From NCBI GenBank assembly GCA_016777005.1, contig JADHSF010000001.1, forward strand, positions 1-64,000: a stretch of DNA of 64,000 nucleotides, in the 5' to 3' direction. Under the pieces are notes generated by a model. The model was not told the origin of the DNA, searched no databases, and saw nothing but the letters and a program-made list of their open reading frames with translations. The DNA is from SAR86 cluster bacterium. GTDB taxonomy: Bacteria > Pseudomonadota > Gammaproteobacteria > Magnimaribacterales > Magnimaribacteraceae. Position numbers and translations under genes: made by a program. Shown here in pieces: positions 27,505-37,908 of the stretch (the stretch's first letter is position 1; the number at the start of each line of letters is the position of its first letter).

Positions 27505-28673
27505 CAGAATTCGGCTCTATGTTTTATTATCGCTATGGGCATTGAATTTTTATTTTCATAGTCTACCCTTAAAATTAATCCGATCATTAAACAAACCATT
27601 ATTAAGTTTGTACCTCCATAACTTATTAATGGCAAGGTTAAACCTTTAGTTGGAAGCAGGCCACAAGCGACCCCTACATTGATAAAGGTGTGCATTCCAA
27701 GAAGTAGCGCAACTCCATATGAAAAATAAAAACCAAAAAAATTCTTTCTAAGGAGAGATTCTCTACCGATATAAAATATTCTAAATGATAAAGCAAAAAG
27801 CAAAGCAACTATCATTAGACCACCTAAAATTCCTGTCTCCTCGACAATCACTGAAAAGATAAAGTCAGTATGTGCATCGGGTAAATAACCCATTTTCATA
27901 AGGCTTTGACCTAGCCCAACACCAAACCAGTCTCCTCTTCCAATAGACATTAAGGATAGGGTCAATTGATATCCACTGCTCCAAGGATTACTCCACGGAT
28001 CCATAAATGAAATAATCCTCTCCCATCGCCAGGGTACAAGAGCAATCATTAGGAATATTCCTATACATCCAAGAAGAGCGACCACCATAAATTGTTTTAA
28101 CTTTACTCCAGCAACAAATAAAACCCCAAGGACAGCTATAAATATAACAGCAGATGAGCCTAAATCAGGTTGTATCAAAATTACTGAAATTACACTGATA
28201 ATAATTAATGCAGGTCTAAAAAAACCCATCCAATGTGATTGAATTTGTTTGATACGTCTTACAGAATAACAGGACACATAAAGTATACTTAGAAACTTCA
28301 TTACCTCTGAAGGCTGCAAGCCAAAGCCAGCAATTCTTACCCATCTATTAGCCCCATTGACCTCTACGCCTATTCCCGGAACAAAAACTAAAAGTAGTAA
28401 CAAAAATCCTAAGGTTAAAAGCAATCTATCGTAAGTTAACCAAAAATTTAATGGGATTAAAAAAAATATTAGCAATCCGATAATACCCAAAATAAAATGA
28501 ATTAATTGTCTGTTAAATAGTGCCGAAGGATTTCCATATATTAAATCTGAGAAATGCACAGCTGCAGAAGCTAAAATTAAAAGACCACAGAAGCTAAGCG
28601 TTAAGAATAAAAAAATTAATATGAAATCTAGCTTGAGGTAGTCAAAATTGTGAAAAAAATTTAATCTGTCCAT
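27504..28673 (-). CDS. ftsW: FtsW, septal SEDS peptidoglycan glycosyltransferase
   Basis: A SEDS-family membrane protein of 389 residues with about ten helices that polymerises lipid II at the septum together with FtsI. Conserved parts include 'GANRWVRIAGFGLQPSEVMK', 'QPDLGSSAVIF', 'DAHTDFIFSVIVEETGILGG' and the final 'LPLISYGGTNLIM'. It sits between murD and murG, which marks it as FtsW and not RodA. Confidence 0.96.
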   Translation of the reverse strand: MDRLNFFHNFDYLKLDFILIFLFLTLSFCGLLILASAAVHFSDLIYGNPSALFNRQLIHFILGIIGLLIFFLIPLNFWLTYDRLLLTLGFLLLLLVFVPGIGVEVNGANRWVRIAGFGLQPSEVMKFLSILYVSCYSVRRIKQIQSHWMGFFRPALIIISVISVILIQPDLGSSAVIFIAVLGVLFVAGVKLKQFMVVALLGCIGIFLMIALVPWRWERIISFMDPWSNPWSSGYQLTLSLMSIGRGDWFGVGLGQSLMKMGYLPDAHTDFIFSVIVEETGILGGLMIVALLFALSFRIFYIGRESLLRKNFFGFYFSYGVALLLGMHTFINVGVACGLLPTKGLTLPLISYGGTNLIMVCLMIGLILRVDYENKNSMPIAIIKHRAEF

Positions 28674-29966
28674 CTACAGATCATTCACAAGTTGCTTAAA
28701 CCTGTCTCCTCTTTCCTGATAATCACTGAACATATCTAAACTTGAGCATGCAGGTGAAAGCAAAACATAATCACCTTCTTTTGCCATTGATACTGTAATT
28801 CTAAATGCTGACTCTAAGTCTAGTACACTCAACGACTCCGAGTGTTTATTCATTGAATTAAAAATCGTTGCTTTGTCTTTTCCGTAAATAAGTATTTTTC
28901 TTACATTACTTAACTCAGATAAATCTGCAGAAAGAATATCCTGCCCTTTTAGGTCTCCTCCACATATCAGATAAATATTTCCGTCTTGACTATATTGATT
29001 AGCTGAACTTACTGCCTTTATCATTGCATCAATATTTGTAGCTTTTGAGTCATTAATATAGCTAACGCCTTCACATTGCTTAATAAACTCAAATCTATGC
29101 GGTAATTTTCTAAAGCTCTTAAGGCTCTTTAGGATACCTTCATAGAGATTTTTATTATTTTTAATGCCCTTATAATGCTTTGAATACGTATTTAAGACCT
29201 CAATGCTAGCTCTTAAATTTTGTTTATCGTGTAGAGGCCAATCTAATAGAGTAGAAGACTCTAAAAAACCTTTTGGTAACTCATGATTATGATAATTCTT
29301 GTAATCCTTATCTAAAGAATTTCTATTATTAAAAGAAATATTAAAAGCAGAATGCTTCAAGACCTTTTCTTTTATTGCCTTGTACTCTTTAAAAGTTCCA
29401 TGCCTATCTAAATGGTCTTGTTCTATGTTTAAAAGTAAGCCTATTTCAAATTCAATTTGATTTAATAATTCGAGTTGAAAACTCGAAACTTCAATAATAG
29501 AGACATCGACCTCTTTTCCTAAATAATCAAGTACAGGTTCTCCTATATTGCCTAAAGCAGCTATCTTTAAATTGGGATAAAAAAACTCAAATAAGTGCTT
29601 GATTAATAGGCAAGTAGAAGTCTTACCATTTGTTCCTGTAACTAATATCTTTGTACTTTTATGAGTTACCAGAAATTCTTGTATATCTGATGAAACTTCT
29701 AATTTATTTTTTCTTGCATGACCGAAAATTACATGATCACTTGGTACTCCAGGACTTGGATAAATCTTTGAGACCTGTGAAAAAAGCTCATTGTCCAGTT
29801 TCGGATTAATAACGACTTTAGGAATCTCTTGGATAATTCTTTTTAGATTAGGATTATCTTTCCAGTCTTCTATCAAAAATATTTTTTCGTAAGATTTAGA
29901 TAAATAATCTATTAGTGAAGAGCCTGTTGCACCAAGGCCAATGACTAATGGAAATTTCTCTTCCAC
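28674..29966 (-). CDS. murD: MurD, UDP-MurNAc-L-Ala--D-Glu ligase
   Basis: Adds D-Glu to the stem peptide. Mur ligase of 430 residues with 'LGATGSSLIDYL' near the start, ATP loop 'ILVTGTNGKTSTCLL', 'NDSKATNIDAM' and a C-terminal 'YVLLSPACSSLDMFSDYQERG'. The start is GTG, 5 bases after mraY. The stop TAG directly precedes the ftsW ATG. Confidence 0.96.
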   Translation of the reverse strand: MEEKFPLVIGLGATGSSLIDYLSKSYEKIFLIEDWKDNPNLKRIIQEIPKVVINPKLDNELFSQVSKIYPSPGVPSDHVIFGHARKNKLEVSSDIQEFLVTHKSTKILVTGTNGKTSTCLLIKHLFEFFYPNLKIAALGNIGEPVLDYLGKEVDVSIIEVSSFQLELLNQIEFEIGLLLNIEQDHLDRHGTFKEYKAIKEKVLKHSAFNISFNNRNSLDKDYKNYHNHELPKGFLESSTLLDWPLHDKQNLRASIEVLNTYSKHYKGIKNNKNLYEGILKSLKSFRKLPHRFEFIKQCEGVSYINDSKATNIDAMIKAVSSANQYSQDGNIYLICGGDLKGQDILSADLSELSNVRKILIYGKDKATIFNSMNKHSESLSVLDLESAFRITVSMAKEGDYVLLSPACSSLDMFSDYQERGDRFKQLVNDL

Positions 29967-29971
29967 CCTTT

Positions 29972-31054
29972 CTATCTAAGCCTAAGAAGAGCTAATCCAA
30001 GCAAAACCAACATAAATGTAATAATCCAAAACCTGACAATTACTCGGGGTTCGGGCCAGCCTTTTAACTCATAGTGATGATGCAAAGGAGCCATATTAAA
30101 TACTCTTTTACCTGTTATCTTAAATGAAGCTACTTGAACAATAACTGATAATGCTTCGATTACAAATAACCCGCCCATTACCAGTAATACATATTCGTGT
30201 CTTATGATCACAGTCACAATACCTAAAGCAGCTCCTAGAGACAGAGAACCTACATCACCCATAAAAACTTGGGCAGGATATGTATTGAACCAAAGAAAAC
30301 CTATTCCTGCACCTACCAAAGCACCACAAAATACTATCATCTCACCTGTACCAGGCAAATAAGGTATATTTAGAAAATCTGAATAAATAATATTTCCTGC
30401 CAGATAACCTATTATACCTAGTCCTGCAGCTACCATTACACAAGGTAAAATGGCAAGTCCATCCAATCCATCGGTTAAATTAACAGCATTGCTAGTTCCT
30501 ATGACTACAAAGTAGGAAAGTGCTATGAAACCTAACCCCAAAGGAATAGAAACATCTTTAAAAAATGGAACTATCAAACTGGTTTCAGCTATATTTTCTT
30601 GGCTTATATAAAGGTAAGAGCATGCAATGAGAGCAATAATAGACTGCCAAAAAATTTTATTAGAAGCGGATAGTCCATCGCTAGATTTATATTTTATCTT
30701 TAAACGATCATCTGCCCAGCCCAGAATACCGAAGGACATTGCCGTTAGAAACGCTACCCATAAATATCTATTTTCTAAGTCTCCCCATAAAATTACGCTT
30801 AGGAATATAGAACTAAGTATTAGTGTACCCCCCATAGTTGGCGTTCCTTGTTTAGAAAGATGAGTTTCAGGACCCTCTTCTCTTACGACCTGCCCAACCT
30901 GTATATCTTTCATTTTATTTATAAACCTTGGACCCAAGATTAATGAAAAAATTAACGAGGTTAATGTTGCTAATATTGCCCTAGTAGAAAGAAACTCAAC
31001 GACACGAAAAGGGCCAAAAAACTCGGAAAGATATTCAAATAATGGTAGTAGCAT
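29972..31054 (-). CDS. mraY: MraY, phospho-MurNAc-pentapeptide translocase
   Basis: Integral membrane enzyme that makes lipid I from UDP-MurNAc-pentapeptide and undecaprenyl phosphate. The 360-residue protein has about ten helices and the catalytic stretches '[19 protein letters not shown]', '[13 protein letters not shown]' and '[15 protein letters not shown]', plus '[12 protein letters not shown]' near the end. Confidence 0.98.
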   Translation of the reverse strand: MLLPLFEYLSEFFGPFRVVEFLSTRAILATLTSLIFSLILGPRFINKMKDIQVGQVVREEGPETHLSKQGTPTMGGTLILSSIFLSVILWGDLENRYLWVAFLTAMSFGILGWADDRLKIKYKSSDGLSASNKIFWQSIIALIACSYLYISQENIAETSLIVPFFKDVSIPLGLGFIALSYFVVIGTSNAVNLTDGLDGLAILPCVMVAAGLGIIGYLAGNIIYSDFLNIPYLPGTGEMIVFCGALVGAGIGFLWFNTYPAQVFMGDVGSLSLGAALGIVTVIIRHEYVLLVMGGLFVIEALSVIVQVASFKITGKRVFNMAPLHHHYELKGWPEPRVIVRFWIITFMLVLLGLALLRLR

Positions 31055-32389
31055 TTAATTTTTTAGTTTATCGGCAATAAGGTCCATTCTTGTTGATCTT
31101 GAGCCTTTCACTAATAATATAGTGTTCTGGTCTAATACTGAAACTAAGTACTCATATATCTCATCATGATTATCAAAAATTATTAAAGAATCCGTTTTAT
31201 CTAAATCAATGGATGACCATGTATCACCCAAGAGAAGGGTTTTGTCTGTTTTATCCTTAGCATAATGATACATTTCTTTATGAATCTCAGCCGACTCTTC
31301 TCCTAATTCTTTCATTTCTCCAAGTACACAAATTTTCTTTCCTTTCATTTCTTCTAACGAATCTAGAGCATTCTTCAACGAAGCAGGATTAGAATTGTAA
31401 GAATCATCTATTAAAATTGAACCAGATTTTAATTTAAATATCGACAACCTTCTTTGAGGAAGATCTACAGCTACAAGGTTCTCTTTGATTTGAGATAATC
31501 CAATACCACAATGAAAAGCCACTCCAAAAGATAGGGCGGCATTCAGCGCATTATGAAATCCAATGCCATTTATGAGTAGCTCTTCTTTTGAGCCATCAAA
31601 ATATAAATTAAAACCGGTAAGATTATTCTCTAAATCTGACTTTATTCCCGATATCCTAAAATCAGATTCTTTGTCAAAACCAAATGACAAGACTTCTTTT
31701 GCATTAGTTCTGTCTTTCCAGGATTGATAAAAATTTGAGTCTTTTGGTAAAAAAGCAATTCCATTATTTGTTTGGAAATCTAAAATATTTCCTTTCTCTA
31801 CAGCAATAGAATTTGTATCCGAAAGACCATCTAAATGACCCATTGATACATTAGTTATAGCAGCAATATCTGGATTTACTTGCCTAGTTAATATTTCTAT
31901 TTCACCAGGTTCGCTAGTTCCCATTTCAATCACAGAATATTGAAAATTATTTTGCAAGGTAAGCAAGGAAAAAGGGACGCCTATCTGATTATTCATGTTC
32001 CCCAATGTTCTATGGCAGTTGTTATCTTTATTCAGAAGACTAAAGATAATTTGTTTAGTACTTGTTTTGCCATTTGTGCCAGTGATCCCAATTACCTTAC
32101 CTCTAAATTCATTTCTGTTATAAGCAGCAACACTACTCATAAAGTCAAAGGTATCATCGACAAGAATTTGAGGAAAATCTATATGGGTTGATTGACTTAC
32201 AACAGCAGCTGAAGCACCTTTCTGTTTTGCTTCTGTTAAGAATTCATGGCCATCAAAATTTTTACCTAACAAAGAAATATATAATTCACCAGGACTGATG
32301 GTTCTGGAATCTATACTAAAACCTTCAAAGTTAACGGACTTTCCAATGAGCCTACCTTTAGAGATTTGAGCTAGTTGGTTTAAATCCAT
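31055..32389 (-). CDS. murF: MurF, UDP-MurNAc-tripeptide--D-Ala-D-Ala ligase
   Basis: Completes the pentapeptide by adding D-Ala-D-Ala. The 444-residue Mur ligase has the N-terminal domain ('SIDSRTISPGELYISLLG'), ATP loop 'VIGITGTNGKTSTKQI' and 'LIDDSYNSNPASLKNALD'. Gene ends directly at the mraY start, and begins 3 bases after murE. Confidence 0.97.
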   Translation of the reverse strand: MDLNQLAQISKGRLIGKSVNFEGFSIDSRTISPGELYISLLGKNFDGHEFLTEAKQKGASAAVVSQSTHIDFPQILVDDTFDFMSSVAAYNRNEFRGKVIGITGTNGKTSTKQIIFSLLNKDNNCHRTLGNMNNQIGVPFSLLTLQNNFQYSVIEMGTSEPGEIEILTRQVNPDIAAITNVSMGHLDGLSDTNSIAVEKGNILDFQTNNGIAFLPKDSNFYQSWKDRTNAKEVLSFGFDKESDFRISGIKSDLENNLTGFNLYFDGSKEELLINGIGFHNALNAALSFGVAFHCGIGLSQIKENLVAVDLPQRRLSIFKLKSGSILIDDSYNSNPASLKNALDSLEEMKGKKICVLGEMKELGEESAEIHKEMYHYAKDKTDKTLLLGDTWSSIDLDKTDSLIIFDNHDEIYEYLVSVLDQNTILLVKGSRSTRMDLIADKLKN

Positions 32390-32392
32390 AAC

Positions 32393-33847
32393 TTATTTTA
32401 TTTTCAAGAATTCAGATACTATATCTTCATCATTAAACTCAAGGAGTGCATTTCCGATATTTTGGTGAGATTCGTGTCCTTTTCCTGCAATTAATAATAC
32501 ATCTTTGTTTGAACTTTTCTTAAATTCAGTAAGAATCTTCTCTATTGCCTCTCTTCTGTCAGGAAATATTAAAATATTTTCTGACGATTCTGTCCCTGAA
32601 AGAATATCACTAATGATCACTTTTTCATCTTCCCTTCTAGGATTGTCATTAGTCAATACAACCACATCGGCATATTGTTCAGCCACACTACCCATCAAAG
32701 GTCTTTTTTGCTTATCACGATCCCCTCCACATCCAAATAAACACCAAATCATACCTTCATGACTTCTTCGGATTTCTTTTAATGCACCTTCAAGTGCGTC
32801 AGGAGTGTGGGCATAGTCAATATAGATTGGATTCTTTTCATTAAAGATCCTCTCTAATCTGCCTTTGGGTAGAAGTATGTCTTTACTGATACTTGAAATT
32901 TCTCTAAGAGATTTCCCTTCTAAGACAAGAACGGCAATAGAGCAAATAATATTTGAAGCAAGATATCTAGAGATTGTGCTTAGATCGAAATTAATGTTAT
33001 CTTCAAAAGCTTTAAGGTTTACATTGAGACCTCCTTTAGATTTCTCAAATGTAGCATAGAAATCTGCCTCTTTCTCAATAGAAACACTATAAGTCTTTTG
33101 ATTTAATTTCTTCAGTTCTTGGTACAGATTTTCTCCAAATTCACTATCTATACAAATGATGTTGTTATTTGGTGATAAATCATAAAAGAGTTTCTTTTTT
33201 GAATTTTGATAGTTTTTTAGACTCCCATGATAATCTAAATGATCATGAGAAAAACTGGTTAAAATGGCGTAATCTATTTCTAGCCCAGCCAATCTATTCT
33301 GCTCTAAGCCATGGGAAGAGGCTTCCATGGCTATATATGAGGCTTTATTATTTAGAGCATCTCGGAGGAAACTATTGATCTGGATTGGATGTTCTGTAGT
33401 CAAAACTGATTCTTTAAGGGTATAACCGTCAATAGAAGAATTGATCGTGCTCATGTAACCGCATTTACTTTGCAGTAAATTACTCATACCAGAGAAAGTC
33501 TCAACAGAGGTTGTTTTTCCATTGGTGCCAGTAACACACACTATTTTCAATTTAGTGCTTGGGAGACCGTAAAATCTTGAAGCAAATAAACCTAAGTATT
33601 CTCTTAAATCAGGAAAGTAAATAATGTTTTGGTCCTTAGTACTTATCTTGTTGTCCGATATAACTAAAGCAGCTCCTTTTTCTAATGCCGAATCTACAAA
33701 ATCAATGCCATCTTTTTTATGCCCCTTTAGCGCAAAAAATAGACCCCCAGGAGATAAGGATCTACTATCAATATGAAGACTTGAAATTTCTATGTCCTTA
33801 AAACCCTCTAGATCAGAGAGTTCAAATAAAAAATCAGAAGTTTGCAT
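32393..33847 (-). CDS. murE: MurE, UDP-MurNAc-dipeptide--meso-diaminopimelate ligase
   Basis: Adds the third stem-peptide residue. The 484-residue Mur ligase has 'VTGTNGKTTSVETF', 'YIDYAHTPDALEGAL' and the motif DNPR ('LTNDNPRREDE'), which marks enzymes that use meso-diaminopimelate, as expected for a Gram-negative cell. Directly follows ftsI. Confidence 0.97.
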   Translation of the reverse strand: MQTSDFLFELSDLEGFKDIEISSLHIDSRSLSPGGLFFALKGHKKDGIDFVDSALEKGAALVISDNKISTKDQNIIYFPDLREYLGLFASRFYGLPSTKLKIVCVTGTNGKTTSVETFSGMSNLLQSKCGYMSTINSSIDGYTLKESVLTTEHPIQINSFLRDALNNKASYIAMEASSHGLEQNRLAGLEIDYAILTSFSHDHLDYHGSLKNYQNSKKKLFYDLSPNNNIICIDSEFGENLYQELKKLNQKTYSVSIEKEADFYATFEKSKGGLNVNLKAFEDNINFDLSTISRYLASNIICSIAVLVLEGKSLREISSISKDILLPKGRLERIFNEKNPIYIDYAHTPDALEGALKEIRRSHEGMIWCLFGCGGDRDKQKRPLMGSVAEQYADVVVLTNDNPRREDEKVIISDILSGTESSENILIFPDRREAIEKILTEFKKSSNKDVLLIAGKGHESHQNIGNALLEFNDEDIVSEFLKIK

Positions 33848-35497
33848 CTATATCTCAAGGTCCCTTAATAAAAATATTTGCTCCATAATGCTGGAAAATA
33901 AAGGAGCTGATACTTTACCGCCAGAGTAATCATCCCCAGCAAGTCCATGCAATACAACGACTGCTAAAAATTCTGGGCTATCATGAGGTACGAAACCTGC
34001 AAATGTTGCCGTGTAAGTAGTCTCAGCCTCAACAGTCTCTTTGGCAGTGCCCGTTTTACCTGCAACTACCCACTTTGCAAGTTTAGCTTTAGATGCGGTT
34101 CCTCCTTGTGAGTTAACCGTACTAACAAGCATGTCCACTATTTTTTGATTTGTATCTTCATTAATAACCCTTTCATTTAAAGATTCGGCAAAAGAATTTT
34201 CTTTAAATAAATTTAACTCTATGAAATTTCCTTGATTGGCAAAAACCGAATAGGCCTGAGCAATCTGAAGGGCCGATAAAGTCATTCCATAACCATAACA
34301 AGAACTCACTTTATCTCTTAAAGTAAATTGAGTTTCGTGAGGTAAAAAGCCTTCTCTTGCAGGCAGCATAATAGACGTAGGATATCTGCCGATACCAAAT
34401 TTTTTATAATAGTTTACTAGATGTTTTATATCCTGACCTTCACATAATTTGATCATTCCAACATTACTTGAATAAGAAATAATTTCTGAGAGATTAAGCT
34501 GACCATAATCTCGAAAATCACTTGTTTTATATCCTTCAAACTCAATCCATCCTGGAGAGGTATTAACTATTAAATCTTCATGTATTTTTTCTGATTCTAG
34601 AATTGCAGACATGGCCAAAGGTTTGAGTACAGAACCTGGTTCAAAAACATCTATTGTTGCTCTATTTCTAAGTATAGACATATCATGAAAGTTTTTTCTA
34701 TTAGAGGGATCGAAAGAAGGATGATTTACTAAAGCAAGTATATCGCCCGATTTAGGCTCAATGACAACCACTGATCCTGCCTTGGCATTATATTTTTTAA
34801 CAACCTTATCTAGTTCATGATAAGCAATTGACTGGATATTTATATCTATAGTTAATTGAATATCATTTCCTGAAACAGCCTCTATTCTTTTACCTTCAAG
34901 TTTACTATTTCTTGAACCTTTAATTCCTTGAAAGCTGCCCTCTTTTCCTAAAAGCTCGTTATGAAATACTAGCTCTGTACCTTGAATGCCTCTTCTGTCG
35001 ATATCTGTAAGACCAACAACATGAGAAGTGATATTTTTCTCCGGATAACTTCTTCTTAAATTTTCTCTAAAATAAATTCCTGGAATCTTCTGACTTTTAA
35101 TACTTGTTCTTATTTGATTATTGACATTCCTACTAATTTCTTTGAATCCAGAAGATTGCTTTTTTAATCCCTCAAGTAAGATAACAGGATCTTGATTTAA
35201 GGCACTGGAAAGAAAAATAATATTTTCTTTATCATATGTAAATTGGGAGAAATCTAAACCAACGCTATAACCTTTTACATCCAATGCAAGAACTTTATTA
35301 TTTCTATCTAAAATCTTTCCTCTAGATGCTAAAAGAGAATAATTAGAATCTAGCCTACTAAAGACTTGATCATCAAGAAAAATATCCTGATAAATTTGAA
35401 GGTAGATCAGTCTAGCAATTAGAGAGCAAAACCCTAAAAGAATTATTAATTGGATAAATACTACCCTTCCCGAAGAATAGAGAATCCTAGTAGACAT
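33848..35497 (-). CDS. ftsI: FtsI (PBP3), septal peptidoglycan transpeptidase
   Basis: Class B penicillin-binding protein that cross-links septal peptidoglycan with FtsW. The 549-residue product has a short cytoplasmic start, a membrane helix (about 13-33), the pedestal domain, and a transpeptidase domain with 'EPGSVLKP' (SxxK), 'SYSSNVG' (SxN) and 'AGKTGTAKE' (KTG). It begins 10 bases after the ftsZ stop, whereas in nearly all gammaproteobacteria it follows ftsL. Confidence 0.97.
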   Translation of the reverse strand: MSTRILYSSGRVVFIQLIILLGFCSLIARLIYLQIYQDIFLDDQVFSRLDSNYSLLASRGKILDRNNKVLALDVKGYSVGLDFSQFTYDKENIIFLSSALNQDPVILLEGLKKQSSGFKEISRNVNNQIRTSIKSQKIPGIYFRENLRRSYPEKNITSHVVGLTDIDRRGIQGTELVFHNELLGKEGSFQGIKGSRNSKLEGKRIEAVSGNDIQLTIDINIQSIAYHELDKVVKKYNAKAGSVVVIEPKSGDILALVNHPSFDPSNRKNFHDMSILRNRATIDVFEPGSVLKPLAMSAILESEKIHEDLIVNTSPGWIEFEGYKTSDFRDYGQLNLSEIISYSSNVGMIKLCEGQDIKHLVNYYKKFGIGRYPTSIMLPAREGFLPHETQFTLRDKVSSCYGYGMTLSALQIAQAYSVFANQGNFIELNLFKENSFAESLNERVINEDTNQKIVDMLVSTVNSQGGTASKAKLAKWVVAGKTGTAKETVEAETTYTATFAGFVPHDSPEFLAVVVLHGLAGDDYSGGKVSAPLFSSIMEQIFLLRDLEI

Positions 35498-35507
35498 GGT
35501 CTCCTAA

Positions 35508-36656
35508 TTAATCTAACTGTGTTCTTACAAAGGAAGGAATATCCAGATATTCATCATTATCTGTTTCTTTTTTTAAAGCCTTTTCTACAAGTGGTGGATT
35601 TTCTAGAAGTTGTTTGGCTGCATCACTCAAAGGTAAAGGTTTCCTTTCATTTATAGAATTTAGGCTGTGGGGTTTATTTGCAGCTGTCTGTACAGAAGAA
35701 TTTAATCCTGTGGCAATGACAGTTACTGTTAAATCATTTGAAGATGATTCATCTAAAACCGTCCCAGTAACTATGATCGCTTCTGGAGAAGCAAATTCAT
35801 TAATACAATCCCCAACTGCTTTTATTTCTCCCAAAGAAAGTTCGGGTCCTGCAGTTATATTAACCAGAACTCCTTTTGCGTCTTTAAGACTTATATCTTC
35901 TAGAAGCTTGCTTGCTATTGCTTGTTCAGCTGCAATTCTTGCTCGATCAGGTCCACTAGATGTACCTGTACCCATCATTGCAGTTCCTTTTTCGGACATG
36001 ACAGTTTTTACATCAGCAAAATCTACATTTATTAATCCAGGTCTAATTATAATATCCGAAATACCTCTAACAGCTCCGCCGAGTACGTCATTTGCCTGTT
36101 TGAAGGCTTCGAGCATGCTGCAATCTTCTCCAAGAACTTCTAAGAGTTTCTGGTTAGGTATTGTTATCAATGAATCAACTTCTTCAACTAATTCTTTAAT
36201 GCCCTCTTGGGCAATCTTCATTCGCTTAGCTCCTTCTAATTCAAAAGGTTTAGTAACAACCGCTACTGTAAGAATTCCAAGTTCTTTAGCTACTTGAGCT
36301 ACTATTGGAGCAGCGCCTGTACCTGTACCTCCACCCATTCCAGCTGTTATGAAAACCATATCAGTGCCTTTGAGCATATCTCTAAGCTTATCTCTATCCT
36401 CAAGAGCAGCCTCTCTTCCAATCGCAGGATTTGCTCCTGCTCCTAGTCCATCGGTTATCTCCATACCTAGAATAAGTTTAGTACTAGCATTATTCTTATC
36501 TAGAGCCTGCTTATCGGTATTAATAGAAATGAACTCAGCGCCTTCAATGCCACATTCGACCATATGCTGCACAGCATTTCCGCCACCGCCTCCAACACCT
36601 ATAACTCTTATTGAAGCATTTCCTTTAACTTCCTCTATAATTTCCCACTCACTCAT
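35508..36656 (-). CDS. ftsZ: FtsZ, tubulin-like division ring protein
   Basis: GTPase that polymerises into the Z-ring. The 382-residue protein has 'IRVIGVGGGGGNAVQHMV', the tubulin signature 'GGGTGTGAAPIVA', a variable linker and the C-terminal peptide 'DEYLDIPSFVRTQLD' that binds FtsA. lpxC, normally downstream, is absent; ftsI follows instead. Confidence 0.98.
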   Translation of the reverse strand: MSEWEIIEEVKGNASIRVIGVGGGGGNAVQHMVECGIEGAEFISINTDKQALDKNNASTKLILGMEITDGLGAGANPAIGREAALEDRDKLRDMLKGTDMVFITAGMGGGTGTGAAPIVAQVAKELGILTVAVVTKPFELEGAKRMKIAQEGIKELVEEVDSLITIPNQKLLEVLGEDCSMLEAFKQANDVLGGAVRGISDIIIRPGLINVDFADVKTVMSEKGTAMMGTGTSSGPDRARIAAEQAIASKLLEDISLKDAKGVLVNITAGPELSLGEIKAVGDCINEFASPEAIIVTGTVLDESSSNDLTVTVIATGLNSSVQTAANKPHSLNSINERKPLPLSDAAKQLLENPPLVEKALKKETDNDEYLDIPSFVRTQLD

Positions 36657-36681
36657 ATCTAACCTCTCTTTTAATTAATTG

Positions 36682-37908
36682 TTAAAGATTTCCGCCAAAC
36701 CATCTAGAAATCCTATTTAAAATATTCTTGTCTCTGTGTATATAATTTAAATGATCCTCTTGCATTTGCTTCTTTCCATATAGCAATAGACCAACCGATG
36801 TAGCATAAATTGGGTTATTAATAATCTCAGAAAAACCTTCAACTGAATGAGGCGAGCCCATTCTCACTGGAGAATGAAAAATCTCTTCTGCTAATTCTGT
36901 GGCCCCTTCAATTTTTGATGCTCCACCAGTCAACACTATCCCTGCAGGAATTAATTCATCAAAGCCGCTTAGACTTAACTTCTGTTGAGCCATACTAAAT
37001 ATCTCTACATATCTTCTTTCTAAAACATCTGCTAATGCCTGTCTTGATAACTCTCTTTCCGGTCTTCCTCCCATGCCAGGAACCATCATAATTTCTTCAG
37101 GTCTTGTCATTGAGCTTACGGCACAGCCATATCTTTGTTTAATTGTTTCTGCTTGCGTAGGAGGAGTTCTGAGAGCTTGAGCGATATCATTCGTCACATG
37201 ATCACCAGCTATTGGAATAACATCTGTAAAACAAATAGATCCGTCAACAAAGACTGCGATGTCTGTCGTTCCTCCACCTATATCAATTAAACAAACTCCC
37301 AGATTTCTCTCGTCTTCAGTTAATACGGAGTAGCTCGACGCAAGTTGCTCTAAAACAAATGCTTCAACATCTAAACCAGCTGCACTTATGCATTTATGGA
37401 TATTTTGAGACGAATTTTCGCTGCATGTTACTAGATGCACCTTAGCTTCTAATCTTGAACCTGCCATCCCTAGCGGTTCCTTGATACCATCTTGTTTATC
37501 TATGATGTAATCTCTAGGCAATACATGCAGTAGTCTTTGATCTGCAGGTATTGCCATAGCCTGAGCAGTCTCAATTACTCTATCTACATCAGTGAACTTG
37601 ACTTCACCATCACGTATAGGAACAACGCCTTCAGAGTTTAGACCTCTTATATGGCTTCCAGAGATACCAACATAACAAGATCCTATATGACAACCAGCCA
37701 TACTTTCTGCTTCTTCAATCGATCTTTTTATAGCTGTTGTTGTTGATTCAATATCGACAACAACTCCATTCTTGAGACCCTTAGAGGTGTGAGTGCCTAG
37801 ACCTGTTATTTCAATTTGTGGCCCTCTTGCTTCTGCAACAATAGCCACTACTTTTGATGTTCCTATATCAACACCTACAAGCATTTCATTCTTACTTACG
37901 TTACTCAT
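36682..37908 (-). CDS. ftsA: FtsA, actin-like tether of the Z-ring
   Basis: Membrane-bound actin homologue linking FtsZ to the divisome. The 408-residue protein has 'LVGVDIGTSKVVAIVAEA', 'CLIDIGGGTTDIAVF' and 'GIVLTGGASKIEG', and ends in the amphipathic membrane-targeting helix 'NRISRWFGG'. It overlaps the ftsQ stop by 4 bases. An internal ATG at residue 9 is an alternative start. Confidence 0.97.
   Translation of the reverse strand: MSNVSKNEMLVGVDIGTSKVVAIVAEARGPQIEITGLGTHTSKGLKNGVVVDIESTTTAIKRSIEEAESMAGCHIGSCYVGISGSHIRGLNSEGVVPIRDGEVKFTDVDRVIETAQAMAIPADQRLLHVLPRDYIIDKQDGIKEPLGMAGSRLEAKVHLVTCSENSSQNIHKCISAAGLDVEAFVLEQLASSYSVLTEDERNLGVCLIDIGGGTTDIAVFVDGSICFTDVIPIAGDHVTNDIAQALRTPPTQAETIKQRYGCAVSSMTRPEEIMMVPGMGGRPERELSRQALADVLERRYVEIFSMAQQKLSLSGFDELIPAGIVLTGGASKIEGATELAEEIFHSPVRMGSPHSVEGFSEIINNPIYATSVGLLLYGKKQMQEDHLNYIHRDKNILNRISRWFGGNL

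Noticed and set aside
35614-36297. 227-residue ORF on the plus strand opposite ftsZ
   Set aside because: Entirely antisense to ftsZ, with serine-rich composition and no recognisable domain; a shadow of the conserved gene.
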